5,628 bases of DNA, taken from positions 1-5,628 of the forward strand of contig QHOF01000149.1 in the NCBI GenBank assembly GCA_003219335.1, written 5' to 3'. Shown piece by piece: positions 1 through 5,004 of the stretch (position 1 is its first letter; each line of letters begins with the position of its first letter). A program made the translations under genes and the position numbers. The DNA comes from Verrucomicrobiota bacterium (GTDB lineage: Bacteria; Verrucomicrobiota; Verrucomicrobiia; Chthoniobacterales; UBA10450). The notes beneath the pieces are model-generated. The model made no database searches. It had not been told where the DNA came from and was given only the letters and a program-made list of their open reading frames with translations.

Positions 1-691
1 AGGGCATTTTGTTTTGGATCGCATAGATCAACTCCACGTATCCGAGCGCGCCTGGGGTCTGCTTAATCTGACCGGCCACCCCTTCGTTGCCTTTGCCGCC
101 GATGCCCGTCGGCCAGTTCACTGACGTGTTCGTGCCGACTTTCCTTTTCCATTCAGGGCTAATCTTGCTCAAGTAATCGGTCCAGATATAAGTCGTCCCA
201 CTCCCGTCGGAGCGATGTACGACGATGATTTCCCGGTCCGGCAAATTCACGCCAGCATTGAGCGCAGTAATTTTTGGATCATTCCATTTGGTGATTTTGC
301 CCAGGAAAATCCCAGCGATCGTATCCGCGTCGAGCTTTAATGCCGGATTACCGGCCAAATTGTAAGCGACCACGTCCGCGCCTGCGACGGTCGGGATATG
401 GAAGATCTTTCCGGGTGCTTTGGCCAGATTGTCGTCGCTCATCGGGCCGTCCGATGCGCCGAAATCGACCGTTTGCGCCAGGATTTGTTTTTGCCCGCCG
501 CCCGAACCGATTGATTGATAATTGAACCGCACCGAAGGATCGACCTTCGCGTATTCATCGAACCACCTCGAGTAAATCGGGTACGGAAAGGTCGCGCCCG
601 CGCCATTGATCATCATTTGCGCCGATGCGCTCGCGCTTAGTCCCAGCGCTAGTACTAACCCAAGGATCTTCGGTTTTTGGAGTTTCGTCAT
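1..691 (-). CDS. pstS: Phosphate ABC transporter substrate-binding protein PstS (C-terminus beyond the window)
   Basis: Periplasmic phosphate-binding protein that delivers inorganic phosphate to the PstCAB importer. The frame is open from the ATG at 691 to the window edge (230 codons); the usual length is about 320-350, so roughly the last third is missing. Residues 1-24 form a signal peptide: KLQKPK, a hydrophobic core LGLVLALGL, then ASASA before Q25. Family motifs follow in order: GAGATFPYPIYSRWF (30-44), IGSGGG (61-66), DFGASDGPM (76-84), FLGKITKWND (129-138) and HRSDGSGTT (159-167). By analogy with E. coli PstS, the phosphate ligands are T34, F35, S63, D81, R160, D162, S164, G165 and T166. 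An in-frame GTG at 709 is possible, but the ATG gives a normal signal peptide. No clear Shine-Dalgarno is visible. A Pho-box-like site lies 45-62 bases upstream. pstC, pstA and pstB would be expected past the left edge. Identity is secure. Confidence 0.96.
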   Translation of the reverse strand, partial: MTKLQKPKILGLVLALGLSASASAQMMINGAGATFPYPIYSRWFDEYAKVDPSVRFNYQSIGSGGGQKQILAQTVDFGASDGPMSDDNLAKAPGKIFHIPTVAGADVVAYNLAGNPALKLDADTIAGIFLGKITKWNDPKITALNAGVNLPDREIIVVHRSDGSGTTYIWTDYLSKISPEWKRKVGTNTSVNWPTGIGGKGNEGVAGQIKQTPGALGYVELIYAIQNKMP

Positions 692-735
692 GCAACGAAA
701 TTGCCGCACGCCGATTCAGCCGGTCAAAACCTTTA

Positions 736-753
736 CTGTTACGTTTGTGTGAC
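736..753. promoter_or_regulatory. Pho-box-like site upstream of pstS
   Basis: On the plus strand two heptamers sit 11 bp apart: CTGTTAC at 736-742 and GTGTGAC at 747-753, with GTTT between. Against the PhoB consensus heptamer CTGTCAY they match 6/7 and 5/7. The site ends 44 bp before the pstS start. The heptamers read on the strand opposite to the gene, the same relative orientation as the stronger site before phoB, and the GTTT spacer is shared. Binding by the PhoB of this window is inferred. The right end overlaps the beginning of an inverted repeat, so part of the match could be incidental. Confidence 0.4.
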
Positions 754-875
754 AAAGGGAATGACGAAGCACGAATGACGAATGCCGATGAAGCCCGAAT
801 GCTCAAATGACGAAATTGCTTGAACATGAACGTTCGTCATTCGGATTTTGTCATTCCTTTGTCACTCGTCATTGC
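749..875. repeat. Inverted pair of GAATGACGAA-type repeats (REP/BIME-like)
   Basis: The left arm at 749-782 (GTGACAAAGGGAATGACGAA and on) is an imperfect reverse complement of the right arm at 833-865 (ending TTCCTTTGTCAC). The arms are about 33-34 bases with a loop of about 50 bases. The core word GAATGACGAA occurs directly at 759-768 and 773-782, with a variant at 803-812. It recurs inverted at 833-842, with variants at 849-858 and 866-875. RNA from this region could fold into a long hairpin between the upstream remnants and pstS, acting as a terminator, processing site or mRNA stabiliser. From memory, such words are scattered through Verrucomicrobiota genomes; this was not searched. Confidence 0.65.
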
Positions 876-949
876 ATCGGCAACAGCATCCGAATGATCG
901 TACCTTTTCCAATCTTGCCTCCGCTACGACGTGGCGCTGTTACCTGGAT
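869..949 (-). pseudogene. Possible C-terminal tail of a sensor histidine kinase
   Basis: A 26-codon open stretch ends in TGA at 871-869 and reads ...GGKIGKGTIIRMLLPMQ. This resembles the last strand of a histidine-kinase ATPase domain, where G.GT followed by alternating hydrophobics and LP is common just before the stop. A TGA immediately upstream (952-950) breaks the frame, and no ATP-binding N, G1 or G2 box is visible between here and 1015. If real, it is only the end of a decayed or deleted gene. It stops directly against the inverted repeat at 749-875, a normal place for such repeats to follow a gene. The similarity is short and weak; chance is a serious alternative. Confidence 0.25.
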
Positions 950-1015
950 TCACTCCACCTTCGTACCTACGTGCACATATGGGTGGCGAATTTGCTATCC
1001 CGCCTGCACCTGCGA

Positions 1016-1213
1016 TCAAGCAAACGTCGCTTCAGCTTTCACCAATGTGACTTCGAAGACTCTTGCGAGTTGCTGTTTTTGAGCTGTGACTGACCGCCTC
1101 GGATCAAGTTTCCGTTCCAGCGTGAGCCCCGACTTCGGCTCAGTGAAACGCAGCAGCCGCGCGCCATCGGCGAGCTTCACTAGTTCGATCTCGATGTTGT
1201 TGCGATCTGCCAC
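1016..1213 (-). CDS. Small hypothetical protein, second gene of a two-gene cassette
   Basis: A 65-residue protein starting at GTG 1213 and ending at TGA 1016-1018. The sequence is protein-like: a beta-rich N-terminal half (NNIEIELVKLADGARLLRF, then TEPKSGLTLERKLDP) and a probable helix in the C-terminal half (VTAQKQQLARVFEVTLVKAE). No signal peptide, membrane segment or catalytic motif is seen. A strong purine-rich GGAGG lies at 1219-1215, only one base before the GTG, which is tight for a ribosome site, but no better start codon lies downstream. The gene ahead on the same strand ends 13 nt upstream if its apparent frameshift is corrected, or overlaps by 34 nt as it stands. This fits translational coupling. 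I do not recognise a function. Confidence 0.6.
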   Translation of the reverse strand: MADRNNIEIELVKLADGARLLRFTEPKSGLTLERKLDPRRSVTAQKQQLARVFEVTLVKAEATFA

Positions 1214-1587
1214 GCCTCCATTTTCGTCAGAACCCGTAAATTTGCAACAGCCGGTCGAGATTCTGCGGAGAAGCTTCCCCCGAATCGCTCATGCGCCTGA
1301 TAAGCTGCTTGGTCGAAGTCGCCTTCGTTGAATTCTCTAACTTGCTCGGGCGGATTCTCCATAGCAACCGTCGCCGCCTCCAGAATTTCGTGATATAGCG
1401 TGACCGATAGTTCGTGCTGCGAGAGACCAGCGCGGATTAACAGATCGAAGTTTCGAGCGGTAATTCGTGTGCGCGCAACCGCGTCGCGTCCCATCGCATC
1501 AACTAGTGGCTCATTTGTGATTTCGAGGCGAACAATCGTGAAACCGCCCCGAAGTTGGAGGTTTTGAAATGCGCGGAGATCAATCAT
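1180..1587 (-). CDS. Conserved-looking hypothetical protein, probably frameshifted near its C-terminus
   Basis: Read from ATG 1587. The frame is open further upstream (TTG at 1629, and no stop until 1795), so the N-terminus is uncertain. Visible blocks are an N-terminal beta segment (GGFTIVRLEITNEPLVDAM), then ARNFDLLIRAGLSQHELSVT, LYHEILEAATVA and FNEGDFDQAAYQAHERFG. The HEILE helix is reminiscent of a metal-binding HExxE, but no further ligands are assignable. After HERFG the frame continues as GSFSAESRP... to TAG at 1180. Removing one C from the run at 1277-1281 gives EASPQNLDRLLQIYGF and a TGA at 1229-1227, a more natural ending just ahead of the next gene and its GGAGG. I infer a one-base insertion there. 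It lies downstream of a decayed methyltransferase on the same strand. Function unknown. Confidence 0.55.
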   Translation of the reverse strand: MIDLRAFQNLQLRGGFTIVRLEITNEPLVDAMGRDAVARTRITARNFDLLIRAGLSQHELSVTLYHEILEAATVAMENPPEQVREFNEGDFDQAAYQAHERFGGSFSAESRPAVANLRVLTKMEAWQIATTSRSN

Positions 1588-1794
1588 GCCGCAACAATGC
1601 TGGACTTCAATGAAGTCGTATATGGGCAAAAAATTGTGAATATTTACTGCCCAGCTAATTTGAACGCGCAGCCTTTCGATTCCGGTTTCGGTGTCGAGCT
1701 CAGCGCAACGATAATTCTTGTCGGCAATGTTAATGTCTCGGAGATCCGAGCAGCGGTTAAACGGCAGAAAAGTTAAGGCCGGATGCTGAGAGAA
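1588..1794 (-). other. Open frame joined to the hypothetical gene at 1587, no good start codon
   Basis: About 69 codons continue without a stop upstream of the ATG at 1587, in the same frame, back to the TAG at 1797-1795. The reading includes LTFLPFNRCSDL, DKNYRCAELDTETG and ERLRVQISWAVN, which looks protein-like. Only CTG (1767) and TTG (1629) are candidate starts. It may be the real N-terminal part of the following gene with its start lost at a deletion joint, or the remnant of a separate gene. The plus strand here also has a 73-codon antisense frame in the same register, so codon statistics alone do not settle the strand. Confidence 0.35.
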
Positions 1795-2758
1795 CTAAGG
1801 AGCGAGTTCAGCGACTACCGCTGCGGGCATCGCACCTACAGGATAGATGCGGCCATCAATGCCCATGTCACCTACCTGCGCCTTATTTGAATACCGCCGA
1901 GCGCAACTACCGCCCAGTCTCAAATTCAAACGGTGGATATTTGCGTAGCTCCTCTTCAGTCTTTGGCAGATCACGGACAACGAATCCGCGCCCAATCGCG
2001 CACAGCTTTTCATCTTCTTTCAGCCCGCAATCTTTCTTCAGTCGTTTTGCCATCACGCCGCACGCGGTCGGCGAAATGTCGATCCCGATCCATTGTCGTT
2101 TTAATTTCTGCGCGGCGACGAGCGCTGTTCCACAACTGCAAATGCATCGAGCACAATGTCGTTTTCGTCGCTGCTGACTGCGACGATTCGTTCGAGCAAG
2201 GCGAGCGGTTTTTGTGTTGGGAAGCCTAGCCGCTCCCCGCTGCGCGTAATCCCGCGCAACATTCCGATGTCGTCCCACTAACTCTGCAGAGGCACGCCTT
2301 TGCTTTCATCTGGATATCGCTTCTGATATGGCATCCCTGATTTTGAATAGAGGAGCAGCCCTTGCTTATCGAGCTGTTCCATCTTTTCTTTCGTGTAGCG
2401 TCGATACTTCTTTATGCCTTTCCATTCGTAAAACGGATTGCCTTTTGCAGCGCCTCCGGGACCGGTTACATCAGCCTTGTTGTATCGACGATCGTTCCTT
2501 CTTCGACATATCGATACCAATTCTCAACCGTCGAGTCGCGAAGCGGATTGTAGATTGTGTTGAATACGTATTTGTCGCTTTTGGTGTAGAAAAAAAATCG
2601 AATCGTGGACGCGGCCGTAATGTTGCGCACCTTGCTTTGAGTCACTGTGTGCGTCCGAACGCTTCCACACGATCTCATTTTTGGAACCAGTTCTCGTCGA
2701 AAATCTGGTCGAGCATGACTTTCACGTAATGGCTGGCATGCCAGTCGCAGTGAAATAG
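1795..2758 (-). pseudogene. Decayed site-specific DNA methyltransferase (N6/N4 beta-class) with the start of an Mrr-like nuclease domain
   Basis: Pieces in three frames assemble into one protein. In order they are HCDWHASHYVKVMLD (from 2758), DENWFQ, EIVWKRSDAHSDS, FFYTKSDKYVFNTIYNPL, YNKADVTGPGGAAKGNPFYEW, YSKSGMPYQKRYPDESKGV, WDDIGMLRG, FPTQKPLALLERIV, then SAM-binding motif I DAFCSCGTALVAAQKL and WIGIDISPTACGVMAKRL. The C-terminal part has FEFE.WAVVALGGIQ and GDMGIDGRIYPVGA, which resembles the first half of an Mrr-like PD-(D/E)xK nuclease. Inferred lesions are +1 at T-run 2678-2682, +1 at A-run 2590-2597, -1 near 2495, TAG (2280-2278) for a likely Leu codon, -1 at 2140-2142, -1 near 1918 and -1 at 1886-1888. 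The N-terminal DPPY catalytic motif is absent. The C-terminus stops after VAELAP, where I recall relatives continuing to a QVK-type motif. It cannot encode an active enzyme as sequenced. Confidence 0.8.
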
Positions 2759-2760
2759 TC

Positions 2761-2791
2761 AGAGATGTTTCGACTTCGCTCAACATGACAA
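2761..2791. repeat. Short dispersed-type imperfect palindrome at the edge of the methyltransferase remnant
   Basis: The stretch begins AGAGATGTTTCGACTTCGC and continues into CTCAACATGACA. ATGTT at 2764-2768 pairs with AACAT at 2782-2786, with extra partial pairing inside, giving an imperfect hairpin. From memory, closely similar GAGATGTTTCGACTTCGC sequences are scattered in intergenic regions of many soil bacteria. Only one copy is in the window, so the repeat status rests on that recollection. It sits exactly between the truncated methyltransferase reading (from 2758) and an orphan plus-strand coding tail (from 2799). Confidence 0.45.
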
Positions 2792-2798
2792 AAGGGCA

Positions 2799-2891
2799 AC
2801 GGATGACGCGGTGTCGATCACCGCGGAAGGCTTCGTCGCCATTTACCGCATTTTGGATAACGAACCGGAGCTGGCCAATAACGGAGCTTAA
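2799..2891 (+). pseudogene. Orphan C-terminal tail of an unidentified plus-strand gene
   Basis: Thirty codons followed by TAA (2889-2891) read TDDAVS then ITAEGFVAIYRILDNE, PELANNGA. The composition is protein-like, and third positions are rich in G and C, as in the intact genes of the window. Upstream the frame runs into the short repeat at 2761-2791 with no plausible start, so only a tail is left. It would converge on phoR, the two stop codons overlapping within TTAA at 2888-2891. No family is recognised. A chance open frame of this length is quite possible. Confidence 0.3.
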
Positions 2892-4165
2892 CTGGACGAG
2901 AGAGGGCCCGGCCCCACAGGCAACACCACGCGAATGGTCGTGCCTTTGCCGAGTTCGCTCTCGGCTTCGACGCGGCCGCCGTGGAGCTGCGCGATATGTT
3001 TCACAATCGCCAGGCCGAGACCGGTTCCCCGAATATTTTTGGCGGTGCGCGCTTTGTCTGCGCGGTAGAAACGCTCGAAGACGCGCGGCAAATCTTCTTT
3101 GGCAATTCCTGTTCCGTTATCGCTGACGCTCAGCTCGATTTCGCCGTCGCGGCGCCGAGCCATCAGTCGAACCTCCCCGTGTTCACGCGAATATTTCACA
3201 GCGTTATCGAGCAAATTGTAGAGCGCTTCCTGTAGCCGCACCCGGTCAGCGCGAATCGTGGAGAACTCGGGCGGAACATCGACAATTACGTTGAGCTGTT
3301 TGTTTGCGAGCTTCTTTTCCCAATCGCGAATAACTTCCCTGAAGAAGCCCGACAAATCGACGTTACCCAATTGCAAATCGGGATTGGCTGATTCCAGTTG
3401 CGCAAGCGTAAGCAAATCTTCCGCGAGCAAGTCGAGTCGCTTCGAATGGCGCTCCATCACTCTGAGAATTCGCAAGAGTTCGTCGCGCGGCGTCTCCGGG
3501 CTGTCGAGCAAGGTCTCGATGTAGCCGCGCAAGATCGACAATGGCGTGCGCAATTCGTGCGAAACATTGGCCACGAAATCCCGCCTGACCTGATCCATCC
3601 TTTTGAGCTCGGTGATGTCGTGAAATAAAACCAGTGCTCCGGTGATCTCGCCTGCGTCGTTCCTTGTCACGACGGCGTCGAGCTCGATTTGTGAACCGTC
3701 CACAGTCAACTCGCTGCGAACTGGCCCACCACGATCGAAAGCATCTTCAATCACCCGATCGAGCGTAGCATCGCGGACAATCTCCAGCAGAGGTGTCCCT
3801 TCTGAAATTTCCGGCAGCGCGAAAAGTTTTCGAAACGTCTCGTTAGCCAAAATCACGTACCGGTTGGAATCGACTACCAGCAATGCGTCATGCATGGCAG
3901 AGAAAATGGTCTGCATCCCCGATTCGCGTTTTGCGATCTGCTTGTTGAGCTGCTTCAAATCCTGAAAAATCTTTTCCAGGCGTAAGCCGATACGTTGAGC
4001 CTGGGCGCCGCCGTCTATCAGAAATGTCCGCGGCCGCTCGCCGCGCGAGATTTGCGAGGCCATCTCTTCCACCTGCCGCCAGGGCGCGATCCATTTTCGC
4101 CACGCGATCAAGAGAACGGCGATTATCACCGCAACAATCGCGCAGCAGAGCAGCAGCCAGATCAT
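2888..4165 (-). CDS. phoR: Phosphate regulon sensor histidine kinase PhoR
   Basis: Membrane histidine kinase that phosphorylates PhoB in phosphate shortage and probably dephosphorylates it when phosphate is ample. It has 425 residues, near the usual 430-590 range. One hydrophobic segment lies at residues 3-21 with WRKW after it, and no extracytoplasmic domain is present. A charged linker (31-80) leads to a PAS domain at about 82-185 (FSAMHDALLVVDSNRYVIL ... FHDITELK). The dimerisation H-box FVANVSHELRTPL has phospho-acceptor H203. The ATPase domain shows the N box LYNLLDNAVKYS (N317, N321), G1 DNGTGI (349-354), F box FERFYRAD (363-370) and G2 GTGLGLAI (380-387), so it is catalytically complete. 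The ATG is 5 nt after the phoB stop, with AGGA directly abutting it; coupled translation from phoB is likely. PAS-containing PhoR proteins without a periplasmic sensor are thought to read transporter activity through PhoU. Confidence 0.93.
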   Translation of the reverse strand: MIWLLLCCAIVAVIIAVLLIAWRKWIAPWRQVEEMASQISRGERPRTFLIDGGAQAQRIGLRLEKIFQDLKQLNKQIAKRESGMQTIFSAMHDALLVVDSNRYVILANETFRKLFALPEISEGTPLLEIVRDATLDRVIEDAFDRGGPVRSELTVDGSQIELDAVVTRNDAGEITGALVLFHDITELKRMDQVRRDFVANVSHELRTPLSILRGYIETLLDSPETPRDELLRILRVMERHSKRLDLLAEDLLTLAQLESANPDLQLGNVDLSGFFREVIRDWEKKLANKQLNVIVDVPPEFSTIRADRVRLQEALYNLLDNAVKYSREHGEVRLMARRRDGEIELSVSDNGTGIAKEDLPRVFERFYRADKARTAKNIRGTGLGLAIVKHIAQLHGGRVEAESELGKGTTIRVVLPVGPGPLSSS

Positions 4166-4170
4166 TCCTG

Positions 4171-4857
4171 TTAATTTTCCCGCAACCGGTAACCGAAACC
4201 GCGCACAGTTTCGATGGCGTCACCGGCTTTGCCGAGTTTTTCGCGCAAGCGGCGCACGTGCGTGTCCACGGTGCGTGTGTCGATCACACTTTCGTAACCC
4301 CAAACCTCGTTCAGCAACCGATCGCGGTCCTGCACGCGGCCACGGCGTTGAATCAAGGTCTGCAGCAGTTTGAACTCCAGGCTGGTGAGATGCACCTGCT
4401 TACCGTTGACGCGAACTTCATGGCGAGAGGGATCGATCGCTATCGGCCCGGCCTTTAGGCTTTCCTCCGGTTTTTCGCCGCGCCGGAAAATTGCCCGAAT
4501 CCGCAACACGATTTCGCGCGGGCTGAACGGCTTTGTGACGTAATCGTCGGCGCCGAATTCGAGGCCGACAATCCGATCAACCTCTTCCGCCTTTGCCGTT
4601 AACATCAGAATCGGAATCTGAGCCGTCGCCGTGTCGCTCTTCAAGATTTTGCAAACTTCGAGTCCCGACATTTTTGGCAACATTAGATCAAGAACGATGA
4701 AATCGGGTCTGTCTTCGCGCCCCTTTTGCAAACCGCTCGCACCGTCGGAGGCCGTTGAGACCCTGAAGCCCGCCTTGCGCAAATTCAGTGTAAGAAGATC
4801 CGCAACGTCGCTCTCGTCTTCGATGATCAGAATTTTCTTTCCAGAGCCGGTCTCCAT
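4171..4857 (-). CDS. phoB: Phosphate regulon response regulator PhoB (OmpR/PhoB family)
   Basis: Cytoplasmic transcription factor activated by PhoR. It has 228 residues, the normal length. The receiver domain (about 7-122) has the acidic pair E13/D14, phospho-acceptor D57 in VLDLMLPKMSG, T87 in MLTAKAEE, and Y106 with K109 in DDYVTKPFSPRE. The C-terminal winged helix (about 130-228) shows LTSLEFKLLQTLIQRRGRV, the recognition-helix region IDTRTVDTHVRRLREKLG and the wing IETVRGFGYRL. Pairing with phoR and the nearby pstS makes PhoB far more likely than another OmpR-type regulator. The frame can also start at a TTG at 4872, five codons earlier. The ATG is preferred because it gives the usual short lead before KKILIIEDE, though neither start has a clear Shine-Dalgarno. 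A triple Pho-box-like site lies about 94-122 bases upstream, suggesting autoregulation. Confidence 0.95.
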   Translation of the reverse strand: METGSGKKILIIEDESDVADLLTLNLRKAGFRVSTASDGASGLQKGREDRPDFIVLDLMLPKMSGLEVCKILKSDTATAQIPILMLTAKAEEVDRIVGLEFGADDYVTKPFSPREIVLRIRAIFRRGEKPEESLKAGPIAIDPSRHEVRVNGKQVHLTSLEFKLLQTLIQRRGRVQDRDRLLNEVWGYESVIDTRTVDTHVRRLREKLGKAGDAIETVRGFGYRLREN

Positions 4858-4950
4858 TGAATAGCAATTCAACTCGCCCGCGCCTTAAATTCCAATCTTT
4901 CTGCACGAATTCACGGAATCGCTTCGGCTGCGATCGGAAAGTTTGCCGAA

Positions 4951-4979
4951 TCGTCACGTTTTCGTCATACGCCTGTAAC
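4951..4979. promoter_or_regulatory. Triple Pho-box-like array upstream of phoB
   Basis: Three plus-strand heptamers lie at an exact 11-bp period: TCGTCAC (4951-4957), TCGTCAT (4962-4968) and CTGTAAC (4973-4979), separated by GTTT and ACGC. They match the CTGTCAY heptamer at 5, 5 and 6 of 7 positions. The 11-bp spacing is that of tandem PhoB dimers on one DNA face. The array lies in the 147-bp gap between the tolC stop and the phoB ATG. It reads opposite to phoB, as the weaker site before pstS does to its gene. PhoB autoregulation is inferred. No convincing -10 hexamer could be assigned. Confidence 0.55.
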
Positions 4980-5004
4980 AATCGACTCCTAGCCTCCATC
5001 GCGT

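Noticed and set aside
759..812. CRISPR-like array from repeated GAATGACGAA words
   Set aside because: The units are only about 10 bases, spacing is irregular, there are no uniform unique spacers, and they belong to an inverted repeat.
555..827. Minus-strand 90-codon frame over the pstS start
   Set aside because: It is a shadow of pstS fused to a translation of the GAATGACGAA repeat (RASSAFVIRASSF-like). Such readings are typical of repeat DNA, not of genes.
692..1015. A further intact gene in the pstS upstream region
   Set aside because: The stretch holds the Pho-box-like site, the inverted repeat and a short possible kinase tail. The plus-strand frames over it are cysteine-rich, lack ribosome sites and match nothing I recognise.
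1555..1776. Plus-strand 73-codon frame as a gene
   Set aside because: It begins at TTG with no ribosome site, lies antisense in codon register to the minus-strand open frame, and no family is recognised. The mirror register readily produces protein-like antisense readings.
1907..2278. Minus-strand 123-codon frame as an independent gene
   Set aside because: Its first part is arginine-rich out-of-frame sequence. Its second part is motif I and the following region of the methyltransferase remnant, so it is one fragment of that pseudogene.
2466..2786. Minus-strand 106-codon frame starting MLSEVETS as a gene
   Set aside because: The start lies in the short dispersed-type repeat. Only the part from FFFYTKSDKY on matches the methyltransferase reading; the rest is out of frame.
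4024..4458. Long plus-strand frames opposite phoR and phoB
   Set aside because: The minus strand carries complete kinase and regulator motifs. The plus-strand readings are low-complexity or arginine- and serine-rich antisense shadows with no recognised domain.
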